From Isoetes taiwanensis (Eukaryota; Streptophyta; Lycopodiopsida; Isoetales; Isoetaceae), in NCBI GenBank assembly GCA_021234155.1, contig JAJEKV010000143.1, forward strand, positions 692,636-756,635: a stretch of 64,000 bases of DNA. The letters run 5' to 3'. The notes below the pieces were generated by a model. That model had not been told where the DNA came from. It saw only the letters and a program-made list of their open reading frames with translations, and ran no database searches. The position numbers and the translations under genes were made by a program. Of this stretch, positions 26,051 through 38,231 are shown one piece after another. Numbering within the stretch: the stretch's first letter is position 1; every line of letters starts with the position of its first letter.

Positions 26051-26484
26051 GGTCTTGTACCACATGCTCCAATTTTTTTATTTCTAGTGCTTTGCTCTGA
26101 GGAGATAATTTTAATATCGTATAGCATGAGAGACAACGAGAGATAATAATTTCTCGTCATTTAACAAGCCTGTTAGGGACAAAGCTTGTCAGATTTTTTT
26201 TTTTTTGGCATCCCAAAAAAAATTTGGGTTCCCGTATCCTCTTTCTTCGTGAATGCATGTGAGGCACAGGTGAAGCTTCTCTAGAAATCGAACCTAGTAA
26301 TTGATGGCTTGAACCTAGAAATTGATGGCTGCCGCTTCTTCAAACATGCAAATTCGGGACTAGTCAAGCAGATTTAAGCAGATTCGGTTTGTGCTCTTCT
26401 GCCATAGCCTCTGATGATTGGAAAAAACTTGTTGCAATAACCATTATGCAGAAGTCCCAGCTTCGGATTTGTATAAAGATCTGT
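26051..26484. other. No recognised gene
   Basis: AT-rich sequence with a T run at 26,193-26,206; no coding or RNA gene signal seen. Confidence 0.6.
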
Positions 26485-29400
26485 TGAAAACCCTCCCTCC
26501 CTCCCCCTCCCTCCTCTCTATCTCTGATTGGGTCTAATAGAAGAGCTGGCACCTTCTCCAAGTTGAACAAGGCCAGGACATTGCGCAGCTATTTCACCAG
26601 AGGGGAGAGGCCAAGACCCAAAAGATAGACCCAAAACGTTCCCGATGTAGCCTTTCCCGGCAACGCCTCCTCGGGAGGCCATATGCTAATCCTCCTCTCC
26701 TTCCCTCCCTCCCCCCCACCCCCCCTCTCTCGAGCTCGGTTCCCTATCCAACCTGTTGAATCCTTCATTCCAAACCTTGCTTCAAACAAGTTCAAAAAAA
26801 TCCAAGATCGGTCTAGGAGAACTTATCTAACTATGAAGTGTCTTGCAACTACTGTAGAAACTTAAATGTTTCATCGTTCGGGTAGTATAGAAGCTCTGGA
26901 ATGGTGATTTGACTTTGTCATGTCGTTACAAATGGCAAAATTACCCTAGGGACAAAGTTACATAGTCAGTTTTGGCAATGAAAAAATATGAACACTCTGC
27001 ATCGCAGTATTCCTCAGCCACCTCCTAGGCCAATTGACTACGAATGCATTGGACATGAGCCACTACGACATTTCTTGGAGAAATAGTGGTCTTCTGCCCA
27101 TGCAACTTGGTTCCATAGTAATGTTGACATTCTGAGTCCACTCGCAGAGCCAATTCACAGTTCCAGAGTGGGAGAGTCGCCCATCCGTGGCCAGGGGCTT
27201 TTGGGAGAGGACTTTTAAGGTGAGCTGCTTTCGAGGGTTTTAAGGGTCCTTCTTCTGCCATCAACACTCTTCCTCTACGAGATGATATGGCACAAGATCA
27301 TGTTTGAATCTGACTAGGAAATGACCTCTGAAACATAAACCCTGTGTGTTGCTAGGTTACTGTAGGGTTTATGTTATGGAGGTCGAGTTTTGGCCATTTG
27401 CACTTGGGACATGGTCAAGAAGTTGTAGTTGAAGATGAGAAGCAATTGGAACTGGCAGAATGGAGCTTGGATTTATCCTCCTCCCAATGTGGCAATTAGA
27501 AGTCAAGAGTGCCTTTCGCAGTAGCAAGATTGGTTGGGATTATTCGGGATGGCCAATAGATCTGAACCCCATTTTTTCAGTGGCCATGGCTATGCATGCA
27601 TGTTTAGAGATGGTGCATCGAGTTATCTATGAAATCGACCACGTTTCGGCCTCCAAAACGTAAACCTTGTATGTTGCTAGGTTTTTGAAGGGTTTACGTT
27701 TTGGAGAATGAGTTTTGATCTATTACTCTTGCGAGGTGGATGAGAAGTCGCAATTGAGAACGCGAAGCAAGTGGAACTGATGCGGAGTTTGGATCTGTCC
27801 TCCTCCTGATGTGGCAATTAAAAGTCGAGCTGCTTCTGCAGTAGCAAGACATTGTTTGAGGTTATTCTGGATGGCCAATTGATCTGAACCCCATTTTTTC
27901 AGTTGCCATGGCTTTGCATGCATGTTTAGAGAAGGTGCACCAAGTTATCCATGAAAAGGACTATGTTTTTGCCTCCCAAATGTAAACCTATGTATTGCTA
28001 GGTCCTTGAAGGGTTTACATTTTGAAGGTCGAGTTTTGGTCTTTTTCACTTAGGATTCATGCTTTGATATGGATATGGTATGTTAGAACTCCAGATTGCT
28101 TAAGACAACCAATCTTTGTGCAAAATTTGCAAAATGACATCAATTACATAAAGATCCCTAAAGAAAAATGAGGTTCTCGAGTTGTGCTGATCGTTTTCAA
28201 ATGATTTTTGGAGAAGCAACAAGAGAAAAGTTATGATGGGATGTGGAAAAAAACTTGCTCAATTTGGATCTGGGATGTTTGAGAAAATCGGGTTTAAAGT
28301 TGAAAGAAAATTTGGTCAATGCACTTCCCTGAGACAAAAAAAAAGGTCTGCATACTCAAATGATGATATCTCAAGTTTTACTGAACATATGATTTTTGAA
28401 ATTACTATCAAAGAAAAGTTGTAGGAACATGTTGGAAAAAACGTGTGCTGATCTAGGACTGAGATGATGGAGAAAAACAAGTTCAAAGTGGATCAAAAAT
28501 TCTGTCAGCGAACTTTCGCATAAAATCAACAAGCAGTCTTTGGGATTTTGAGCTTTATAAGGGTTTCTTTGCATGATTTCAACTGTCATATGTTCGAATA
28601 GGGCTTAAGAATCGTGTGCATGGTCAATAATTCCAACTCTTCTGGGAACTTCTATTAAAGATAATCTGTATACATTTAGCTCTTAGCGCAACAATGGGAG
28701 GAGAATAGGTCCAAACACCATTCCGTCAGCTCCTATTGCTTTGCCTCTTCAACTGCAACTTCTCGCGCCACGTCCCAAGTGCAAATGACCAAAACTCAAC
28801 CTCTGTAACGTAAACCCTACAATAACATAACAGCACATAGGGTTTATGTTTCGGAGGCCGAAACATAGTTGTTTTCATAGATAACTATGTACATGCAGAG
28901 CCATGGCCACTAAAATAACAGAGTTTGGATCTATCGGCCATTTTAAATGATCCCAAATAATCTTGCTACTGCAAAAGGCGCTCTTGACTTCTAATTGCCA
29001 CATTGGGAGGAGGATAAACCCAAACCCCATTCTGCCAGTTCCTATTGCTATGCATCTTCAACTGCAGCTTCTTGACCATGTCTCAAGTGCAACGGCGAAA
29101 AGTAGGCCTTCATAACGTAAATCTACAGTAACCTAGCAACACACATGGTTTACGTTTCGGAGGTCATGTCCTGGTCAGATTCGAACAGGACTTGTGTGTC
29201 GTATCATCACATAGAAGGAGAGTGTTGATGCCAGAAGAAGGACGCTTAAAACCCCCTGGAAGTAGCTCACCCCAAAAGTCCTCTCCCAAAAGCCCGAGGA
29301 CTTTCTGTTGACCCCCACCTAAGCTCCGAGAGGAGGGGCATTAGCATACGGCCTCCCAAAGGAGCGCTGCTAGGAAAGGTTGCCTCGAGAATATTTTTGG

Positions 29401-29600
29401 GATCCATCTCTTGGGGCTTGGCCTCTCCTCTCTGGTGAGATAGCCACCCAAAGTCTTGGCCCTTGCTCGACTTGGAGGAAGTGCCAGCTCTTCTATTAGA
29501 CCCAATCAGGGGAGCGAGCCAGAGAGGGAGAGAGGGAGAGGGAGGGGAGGGAGGGAGGGAGGGGGGAGGGAGGGAGGGGCGAGGGGAGAGAGAGAGAGCA
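26485..29600. mobile_element. Foldback-type large inverted repeat, ~3.1 kb
   Basis: The left arm (26,485-28,050) and right arm (28,690-29,600) are inverted copies of one another. Matched pairs include ATTGGGTCTAATAGAAGAGC (26,527) with its reverse complement at 29,490; GGCCTCTCCCCTCTGG-type sequence near 26,600 with 29,425; GGGAGAGGACTTTT (27,202) with 29,277; and the phrase TTGCTAGGTTACTGTAG (27,348) with 29,120. The left arm contains extra sequence (26,711-27,190) absent from the right. A unit of about 320 bp (starting near 27,310, 27,650 and 27,980) repeats within the left arm. Outer edges are purine/pyrimidine tracts. No transposase is seen, so it is a non-autonomous foldback or long-TIR MULE-like element. 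Confidence 0.7.
28051..28689. other. Loop of the foldback structure, no gene
   Basis: Unique sequence between the two arms. It resembles the stretch 43,805-44,280 in short phrases (for example AACCAATCT followed by GCAAAATTTGCAAAA / GCAAGAAACTTGCAAAA), so it may be part of an older repeat family. No coding sequence. Confidence 0.5.
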
Positions 29601-30305
29601 TGTTGTAGCCACCTTGGCATGCTGGAGCTTAGGTGGGATGTTTGAGACACCTTGGCATGTTGGAGCCTAGATGGCATGTTAGAGCCCATGTGGCATGTTT
29701 GAGTCCACGGGCATGTTAGAGTGGGCGTGGCATGTTTGAGCCAACTAGGTGGCATGGTGGATCCTAGGGTTACAACATTTGAACCATAAAAAATAACATA
29801 TGAAATCAATAAGACCATTCAAAAATATTTCTTTAGAAATGGCATTTTTAGGCCATTAATGTTTGAATTGGAATGTTTGAGCCACCTTGGCATGTTGGAG
29901 CCTAGGCAGCGTGTTTGAGCCACCTTGGCATGTTGGAGTCCATGTGGCATGGGCGAGCCACCTTGGCATGTTAGAGCCTAGGTGGCATGTTTGAGCCACC
30001 TTCGCACATTGGAGCCTAGGTGGCGTGTTTGAGCCACCTTGGCATGTTGGAGCCATGTGGCATGGTTGAGGCACCTTGGCATGTTGGAGCCACCTTGGCA
30101 TGTTGGAGCCTAGCTGGCATGTTGGAGCTCACGTGGCAAGTTTGAGCCACCTTGGCATGCTGGCATGGAGCCCATGTGGCATGTGCGAAGCCAAATGGTA
30201 GATCATAGGGGCACAACATTTGAACCATAAAAAATAACACATGAAATTAATCAGACCATTAAAAAATATTCCATTAGAAATGGCATTTTTAGGCCATTAA
30301 TGTTT
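29601..30305. repeat. 38-bp tandem array with higher-order spacer
   Basis: Units close to GAGCCACCTTGGCATGTTGG plus AGCCTAGGTGGCATGTTT are repeated at 29,610-29,750 and 29,870-30,190. Each block is followed by a spacer that starts near GTGGATCCTAGGG or GTAGATCATAGGG and ends GGCCATTAATGTTTGAATTGG. The L1 at 30,306 is inserted in the second spacer, and the array resumes at 43,426. It therefore looks like a satellite-type array of higher-order units. Confidence 0.85.
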
Positions 30306-30713
30306 TTTTTTTTGAGAGTAAGGGTAGATTTTTTCATTAATTAGAAAAGGCCATACAATCCAATTACCAAACTGCTAAGAAGCAGGGTAATGGAGAAAAT
30401 GGGACACTCATATAGATTGAGCATCAAATAAGAAAACAAAATAGGCATCAAGTTTGAAACATTATCTCTGAGTATGTCAATATAATATCATAACTTTTCA
30501 GTTTAAGGGGAGAAAATGATTTCCAATTCTGCAATATCTTAGCAGAGAGACGTTCTTCAAAAATGAGGTCCTCTAGATCCTGGAAAAGCAAACCAAAATA
30601 CTAAACATGATCCTCAAAGCTGAATCATGGAAGTCATGAGAGTGATCTCTACTGTTGGACAGAGTTGGGGATGTGGAGGGCAACTTGGAAATCTGCATTG
30701 TAAGGAAATGGGA

Positions 30714-31335
30714 TTATTTATGGCTGTTAAGATTTTCTTCAAACCACTCATTATAGTGTTTGTAGAAATCATCTGTAGATCCATGTGAATATTTGTTTTT
30801 GCCACAGTCATTCTGTAAGAGCAGTGTACTCAAACTTTCTTTCCCCATAAGCAGCGGCAAGGCACCATACAAATCTGTGAGAAGCTTGTGACTATACTGT
30901 CTTTCTGACATGCTGAAATGAGTGTTGAACAAGAATTCAAACATGAGGTGCATCTGCATGAATTCCCTCGTGTAAATCTCTGCCCAAATTGCTTCCCTTT
31001 TTCTTGAGCTCTTAACTTCCTGAATGAAATCATCTGTCATGTCACATAACTCTTTCAAGGTTAACTTTTTTCCAACTGGCTGACTCTGATGCAAAGAGAT
31101 TTCATAGCTGTCAATATCTGTGTCCAATTTTGTTGTACCCTCCCCTTTAAGAAACATCAGATATTCTGTCACAATCAGAATATGGAGCATTAGAATCAAT
31201 AACACTTAATTGAGAAACAAATAAATCAAACTGGCCCCTGAATAGCCCAATTGAATTCCAACTGGTGTTGTATTTGTCTCCAAATTTCCTCTTATGACAA
31301 GTAGCAATAGACTCAATGTCAAACTGACAATGCAT
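30714..31335 (-). pseudogene. Extra 3' ORF of the L1 (ORF3), unknown function
   Basis: Downstream of ORF2 a protein-like region begins at the ATG near 31,335 (MHCQFDIESIATCHKRKFGD), changes frame near 31,145 and continues open to a stop at 30,714, about 205 codons in total. The second part has LTLKELCDMTDDFIQEV, EFMQMHLMFEFLFN and FYKHYNEWFEENLN, a helical, acidic sequence that I do not recognise. Plant L1 elements normally carry only ORF1 and ORF2, so this is either a captured host fragment or a family-specific ORF. It is followed by about 400 bases of 3' UTR and poly(A). Confidence 0.5.
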
Positions 31336-31341
31336 TTTAAT

Positions 31342-33428
31342 CTAGAAAATAGATACAGATTTGGAAGAATAAAGGATTCTGTTTCTAGATTTCCAGATAT
31401 TCCATAAGGCAGTATGAACAAGAGTATTAGCCAGGATGTCTTCCTGCTGTAGAAAATCAATAAGTGAATTGATATTCCTGTTTTTGAGATGAGAACCAAG
31501 TTTGTGGAAGAACCATGTCCAGAATGGTCTCAACTTAGGACAAAGGAAAATATGTTCTAATGTCTCGTCCTGAAGGCAACCAGAATGACAAACAATGGCA
31601 ACAATACATCTTTTGGATAGAGAGACCAAATTCGTGAGGCTTTTGTGAGCTATCAGCCAAATGAAGAAACAAATCTTTGGAGTGCAGTAAGAATTCCAAA
31701 TATTTCTAAATACAGAGAGGGCCTGAGCTTGACTTAAATTCCATTTCTCACTAGCTTTTACTGGAGTATCAACTATATTTATCAAGTTGTAAATATCCTT
31801 AACCTTGTAAACCAGCTTACCATTTATAGAGCATCCTATAGATTTATTGCAATCATTGAAATTATTGAAAGGAGCCAAAATTGCTTTGAAATGAGCATAG
31901 ATCTTCTTATCACTGGAAGTACCTTTAAGAACAGATTTCAAAGCAGTCCAGGATATGATAGAATTGTTATTCTTATAAAGATCTTTGATAGAAGTAATTC
32001 CTATGCTAGACCATTTACTATAGATTTTAGGATGTTTTATGGCCATGACTTTAGAATTTTGATCAGGAAAAATTGGAGGCCAAAACAAACTAGTGCTCAT
32101 AGTAGCATCTGAAAAAATATTTCTCTGAAGCACATGGTGGATTTTATTCCAAGCCATGATTAAATTCCTCATAAGAGGGGAGGTGTTTGGAGCAGGGTGT
32201 AAGTCAACAAAAGCAGATTCAGGAAGAGAATGCTTGATAGAGGGATGCCCTGAAGGATAGGAAATATTTAGCCAGTGAGCTATGAATTGAGAGGCAAGAG
32301 AGCTATTTCCCATAATTGTTCTCCAAATGTATTTGCCTGCTAAGGAACATGCCTGCAAGTAAAGATTTTTGCACCCCTAGACCTCCAAATTTCTTAGGTC
32401 TTGCAATTGAATTCCAGTTAACAAGATGAGATCCATTCCAAATGAAATTTCGAATAGTTTTCTCCAGCTCAGAATATATGGCTTTAGGAGCAACAAGGGC
32501 AGAGGAGAAGTAGACATGAGAAGATGCAAGCACAGAATTGCAATGATTGTCCTACCTGCAAAGGATAGACAGTTCCTGTAGTTATTCAATTTCCTTTGTA
32601 TTCTCTGTAGAATTGGATCCTGAAGGCCTCTCAAACTTGGATTAAGAGAGAGAGGCATACTCAATAAATTTGAAGCTTCATTGCAACTGAGGACTGAAAT
32701 ACCACAGATAGAAGAATGATCAACATCCCCAATAATCTTGCTTTTTTGAACATTTAAGTGAACTTCCGAGGCAGCAGAGAAATCTTTAATGAGATCTAAA
32801 AATCTGTTGACATTGCTAGGATTGGAATCTAGGAAAGCAAAAGTGTCATCAGCATATTGTGAGATTGTGAGGGTGTCTAAGTTGTTTGGAAGTTTGAGGC
32901 CAGATAGAGCACTAGATTTCTGCATGCTAACAGCACATCTAGTAAGCATCTCAGCAACAATGAGGAAGAGATATGGAGCTAAAGGGCAGCCTTGCCTTAC
33001 ACCTTTTGCCAAGGGGAAGAATTTGGAGGGTGATCCATTAATCATGACTGCTGAATTGGACATAGAATTCAATCCTTGAATAAGAGAGATGAGCTTAGAT
33101 TGGAATCCCATTTTTTTAAAGGCAATTTCAATGAAGTTCCAGTCTACAGTATCAAAGGCTCTTTTAAAGTCTAATTTCAAAAGGATGCAAGATTGGTTCG
33201 AAATCCTATTCCAATGCAGGCCTTCCATTGCACTAATGTAGTTGTCTAAGATAAACCTATTAGGAAGAAAGGCTGATTGATTGACACTGATATTCTTCTG
33301 AAGATAAGCTTGAATTCTATTGGCAATTATTTTAGCACAAAGCTTATATGAAGAGTTAGTCAAAGAGATAGGCCTTCATTCAGCAAACGAGATAGGATTT
33401 TCTACTTTTGGCACCAAGGTAATAAAAC
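31342..33428 (-). pseudogene. L1 ORF2, C-terminal part: reverse transcriptase and zf-RVT
   Basis: This is the RT half of the L1 polyprotein, which copies the element RNA at the nicked target. From the Copia junction it reads ITLVPKVENPISF, RPISLTNSSYKLCAKIIANR, NQSAFLPNRFILDNYISAME (33,290-33,230), LKLDFKRAFDTVDW, KGVRQGCPLAPYLFLIVAEM and the catalytic SQYADDTFAF (about 32,850). The frame then breaks near 32,377. The downstream frame (32,358-31,342) holds the zf-RVT region, with RNIWNSYCTPKICFFIWLIA and CLQDETLEHIFLCPKLRPFW. In-frame stop near 33,380 and frame changes make it inactive. The N-terminal part continues across the Copia element at 38,831. Confidence 0.9.
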
Positions 33429-33433
33429 CTACA

Positions 33434-33968
33434 TGAAAGTTTTATTGCAAGACAAATTTGTTAGTCAAGTTATACTTGATTTTATCTCAACTAACATTTA
33501 TCCTTTAAGCACTAGGAAATTAACAAAATTCCCTTTAGTAACAAAACGAAATTTTGTTGTCAATAAGACCTTCAACTTTTACAATAGTTATTCGTCCAAA
33601 GCGAAAACCACTGCAGTGAAAATATTCCTAACTTCAACTGATCGGAACAGCGTTGGCTTTGATCTCCAACCCTAGCTCATGGGTGCATTACCTTCCTGTG
33701 TACTCCCAACATCGAATGCTCTACCTTATCACCTGTACAATCGACCGTATCCCACAGGCCTGTAACCCAAAAACTTGCACGTTGACGTTTGACTTAAATT
33801 TTTCCAATGGTTTCAGCTAAATAAGCAAACTCCTTTCACAATGTTAACTTCACAATTAAATTAGGGTAAAGCAGGTTCCTCCTCCTGAGACACTATGTCC
33901 TTGATTTTGTAACAGGGGTACACTGAAGAAGACACCAACCAATTATGCAATGACATCATTTTCTAACA
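33434..33968 (-). repeat. Copia 3' LTR (535 bp)
   Basis: Starts TGAAAGTTTT and ends TTTTCTAACA on the plus strand. It lacks a 59-bp segment found in the other LTR, which would fall after CAATCGACCG (33,748). The polyprotein stop codon lies inside this LTR at about 33,943. Confidence 0.97.
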
Positions 33969-36900
33969 CTCCTCCTTCATTGCATAAGCTGTCAACCTTC
34001 AATTGTTTTTGAAAACCTGTAAACTTGTTTTCTGAAAGCCCTTTAGTGAAGACATCTGCTATCTGCTTGTCAGTTCTGATATACATCATTTGAATATTGC
34101 CCTTTGCAGCTTGATCCCTGATGTAGTGCATACTTAACTCTATATGTTTGGTTCGCTCATGATCAACTGGATTTTTTACTATTGCAATGCAGCTTTGGCT
34201 ATCTGAAAAAATGTTAGTTGGATTGATCTGTTCAAATCCTAACTCTTCTAATAATCTTCTTAACCAAACCACTTCTCTTGTCAAGAGTGAGGAAGCAGCA
34301 TATTCAGCTTCAGCAGATGATAAAGCAATTGCAGACTGCTTCTTAGTTCTCCAAGATATGACACCTCCTCCAAGAAAGATTGCATATCCTATAGTTGATT
34401 TTCTTTCAGTTTGATCTCCTGCCCAATCAGCATCAGAGTAGGCCCACATTTGAAGATTATCATTGTCAAAAGTTATTCCAAAATCTTTTGTGCCTTTTAA
34501 GTATTTCAACACTCTTTTTGCAGCCAGCCAATGTACTTTACTGGGATTATTGCATCTTCTACTAAGAATATTAACTGCATAACTGATATCTGGCCTAGTA
34601 TTGTTACTCAAGTATAACAAACACCCAACTAATGCACGATATGGTACCTGTTGCATATATTCAAGTTCTTTTGAGTCAACTTCAGTGTTTGCAGTTAAGT
34701 TATGCCCTGGAACAATTGGAGTCTTCACAATGCAAGCATCTTGCATATTGAATTTTCTGATCATGTTCTCTATATGGCCCCTTTGTTTTAACTTCAGAAT
34801 TTTGTTCTTTCTGTCTCTTATGACTTCTATACCCAGAAATTTTTGCAATGGTCCCAAATCAGTCATCTTAAATCGATGTTTCAAAATGTTCTTGGAGAGA
34901 GTCAAAATTTCTATTGAGCTGGCAGTCATAATACAGTCATCCACATACAAGGCTAGTATGCAGAAATCATTCCCCTGACTGTACCTATACAAGTTACCAT
35001 CATTTTGCAACTTTTCAAACCCTTGTTCTCTAAGAAAAGAATCCATGCAAATATACCACTCCCTGGGAGCTTGCTTTAGACCATAAACTGCTCTGTTCAG
35101 TTTCCAAACAAGATTTTCTCCTTGTTCAAAACCAGGGGCTTGTCTCATATAAATATCTTCTTCTAGTGTAGCATTTAGAAAAGCTGTATTTACATCCATA
35201 TGATGTATTTCAAAACCAAGTGCATTTGCCAAACTTAAGAGTACTCTTACACTTGTAAGTTTGACAATAGGAGAATAGGTTTCATCATAATCTTGGCCCT
35301 GTTTTTGAGTAAACCCCTGTGCAACTAACCGTGCTTTGTATTTCTTAGAACCATCTGCATTATCTTTAATTTTGAAAATCCACTTACTACCAATTATATT
35401 TTGTCCAGCTGGTTGTTCTACAACATCATAAGTGTGAGTATCTGCAAATGAGTTTAACTCATCACTCATGGCATTTTCCCACTGCTTGGCATTACTGCTT
35501 TTAAAAGCCTGCTCAACAGTTCTAGGTATTTCTTCATTCTCTATTATAGCCATTATTTGTTCCTGAACATCAATTTCTGCTTCTTGCTCAAGCCTTTTAC
35601 TTCTACCCATTATATTCCTTCCATAAATGTCTTTGTCAAACTGAACCTCACCTAGAAGCCTTTGTGCTTCAGTTTTCCTTTTTCTAACCTGTTTCTTTGG
35701 TAGGTCAGCTTCAACAACTTCTGGCTCAGTGATGTCATTCTCCTCATTTTCTCGTGTTCGATGCATGTTCAAATTTGTTTTATTTCTCCTCCTCCTCGTC
35801 TTCATCATCAATTTGATTATCATATGTTGATGATGATTTCTCAACTGTGATTGCCTTTGAGACTTTTGAGACTTGATGTCTATTTTTATATAAAACATCC
35901 TCACAAAAAACAACATCTCTGCTAATAAGTATGTTTTTATTTTCTGGAATAAAAATTCTGTACCCTTTTGACTGGTTATCATAGCCCACTAGATACCCTA
36001 CTTCAGCTTTGTCATCAAGCTTTTTCCTTAGCTCATCTGGCTTATGCACATAAGCTAAACATCCATAAGCTTTAATTTTTTCATAGTCAATCTCCAAATG
36101 CTCTCCATGCCACATTATGTCTGGAATATTCCCTTGCAGACTAGATGTAGGCAGCTTATTTTGAATAGCATTAGCAGTTAGCAAGGCTTCTTCCCATAAG
36201 TAGTTTGGCAAACCACTATTCTTAATCATTGACCTAACTGCATTCATCAAAGTTCTATTTCTTCTTTCTGCCACTCCATTTTGTTGAGGAGTGTATCTAC
36301 AAGTCAATTGTCTCTTAATGCCATTTGCTATGCAAAAACTTTTAAACTTGGCTGAAAGATATTCTCCTCCTCGATCAGATCTTATGCATTTTAACTTCTT
36401 GCCTGTTTGTCTTTCAAATTCCATAACAAACCGCTTGAATGCAACTAATGCTTGAGCTTTATTAGCCAACAAGTAGCACTTGCATTTTCTCGGTATGATC
36501 ATCAATAAAGGTGATAAAATACCTTTTGTTTGTCCTTCCTCGACATTTAGAGGCCCACACAAATCGGTGTGCACCAAAATTAAGATTTCTTTGGTCTTCT
36601 TTTTTTTTGATTTGTGAAAAGGCAAACTATTTATTTTGCCTAGCATACAACCTTCACAAATATGCCCTTTTCCTTCACTTTCATATTTGATAAATCCTTT
36701 CTTTGCTAATGCTTTCAGATTATTTGCATGAGTGTGTGCTAATCGATTGTGCCATAGTTCAAATTCAGAAAGCATCAACATTTGATAAGGTAAATCACTG
36801 ACATGTTCAAACTGAAATAATTTACCAACACGCTTTGGCAAAAACTTGATTTCATTACCAAACCATATATTATGGCCCAATGTCATCAAACACCACTCAG

Positions 36901-37210
36901 AGCCCAAATCAACCAACCGACTAATGTAGATAAGATTTTTGATGATCCCAGGTACACACAAAACATTTTTAATATTTACTACATTTCCATGCAAATCATA
37001 AAGTTGCAACAGTCCTCTCCCCTTAATCTTTTGCAAGGCTCCATTCCCCACTTGCACACTCCTAGCTTCTCCTTTGTTCCAAATTTTTGAGCAAATGAGC
37101 CGAGTGGACTCATCGATCTTTCAAATCCACTATCAACTACAAGAGCATGAGATAATCTGTTAGTATTATTTTCATTTTCAAGAACGTAATTCAGCGGGTT
37201 ACCTCATCTT
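33943..37210 (-). pseudogene. Copia pol: protease, integrase, RT, RNase H
   Basis: Protease remains at about 37,150 (LVVDSGFERSM, with the D-S-G catalytic triplet). Integrase (frame 37,057-35,780) has the zinc-binding H-x3-H in WHNRLAHTHANN and CEGCMLG, then catalytic Asp in HTDLCGP, Asp in IRSDRGGEYL and Glu in QQNGVAERRNRTL. RT (frame 35,982-33,943) has QNIIGSKWIFKIK, HHMDVNTAFLNA and the catalytic LYVDDC (about 34,950). RNase H has AYSDADWAGD, SSAEAEYAA and ADVFTKGL. The integrase and RT frames overlap near 35,800-35,980 in an A/G-rich run and need a frame shift; a further break separates protease from integrase. Probably inactive, though most domains are nearly intact. Confidence 0.93.
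33969..33978 (-). other. Copia polypurine tract
   Basis: On the minus strand GAAGGAGGAG lies directly before the 3' LTR, the expected primer for plus-strand DNA synthesis. Confidence 0.85.
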
Positions 37211-37233
37211 CACCAATAATTTGCTCACTTTCC

Positions 37234-38204
37234 TCATGCTCTTGTGCAATGAAAGTACCAAAGCAGATTTTCTACCTCCTCCTTGACCCCTTGATGCACC
37301 TCTTCCTCTACTAGAACCCCCCTACCTCTTCCAAATTCCTTTGGAGTAGGACACTTAGATGCCAAGTGTCCTTGACCACCACATGTGTAACAATAAAACT
37401 CATTTTTCTTGAGCTTAGGACAGCGGCTTTTGACATGACCAGGTTCATGACAGAAATAACAAATGATTTTCTCTTGCTTTTTACCAGCATACAAAATTTC
37501 AGCCTCCTCTTCAACTCCCTTTGTAACCTTCTTTTGTTCAATCTCTGTTCTAATAATTGTTTCAGCTTCTTCCCTATTCTTAGCAATGTTTCTTATGAAC
37601 AAACTCAGTTGTTCATTGTCAACAATTGCTCTAGCAATTGCTAAAACCCGGTATCTTTAAAAGAGCTCTACTCCACCCCCACCGAGATCAAGAACAATAT
37701 TATCCAAATTTTGTTAAAAAAAATCTGATACATCATATTCCTCATGCAACTTAAGATTTCTGAGCTCCTTGTCCAATAAATCTATTTGTGATGAGGTTTT
37801 CTCTTCATAATGTTTTAGCATAAACATCCACATCTCTTTAGGACTCTTATTTCTCAACTTTAGCCTAATAGTTGGACTAACCTTTGAGGCAATGATGCCT
37901 TGTGCTTCTTTTACCTTGGCTAAATTTGGACGAGCTCTACCTCCACTACTTTCACTAGAAGTTGCATCTCCAAAGATCGGCAAGATCTGCGGCAGCCTCT
38001 GCAGTGGAAAACAAACTCTGAAAGACTTGAACTTGCAGATCTTGTGGCACCTGCACCAGTATCAACATAAGTTGGATCAACAAGATCGCATAAATCCTCA
38101 ACCTCCAATACATGTTTCACTGCATCTTTCCAGATCTGGAAACCAGGCCCTCCTTTATAAACTTCAATTGTTGCCAACAGCCCTGCTCCAAAACGACTAG
38201 ACAT
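37234..38204 (-). pseudogene. Copia gag with two CCHC knuckles, frameshifted
   Basis: Gag starts at the ATG 38,204, only a few bases after the primer-binding site (MSSRFGAGLLATIEVYKGG). The capsid part continues in a shifted frame (37,983-37,714) with SPTIRLKLRNKSPKEMWMFM and DLLDKELRNLKLHEEYDV. A third frame (37,602-37,234) carries two nucleocapsid zinc knuckles, CYFCHEPGHVKSRC and CYTCGGQGHLASKC (both C-x2-C-x4-H-x4-C). Two frame changes break the protein. Confidence 0.9.
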
Positions 38205-38217
38205 CTCTTGAATCTGT

Positions 38218-38229
38218 GCTCTGATACCA
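38218..38229 (-). other. Copia primer-binding site (initiator Met-tRNA)
   Basis: The minus strand reads TGGTATCAGAGC two bases inside the 5' LTR. This is the standard plant Copia site complementary to the 3' end of initiator methionine tRNA. Confidence 0.95.
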
Positions 38230-38231
38230 GA

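Noticed and set aside
33433-33675. Eighty-codon plus-strand frame, repeated at 38,231-38,473
   Set aside because: Both copies lie in the Copia LTRs on the strand opposite to the element; the duplication is the LTR pair itself.
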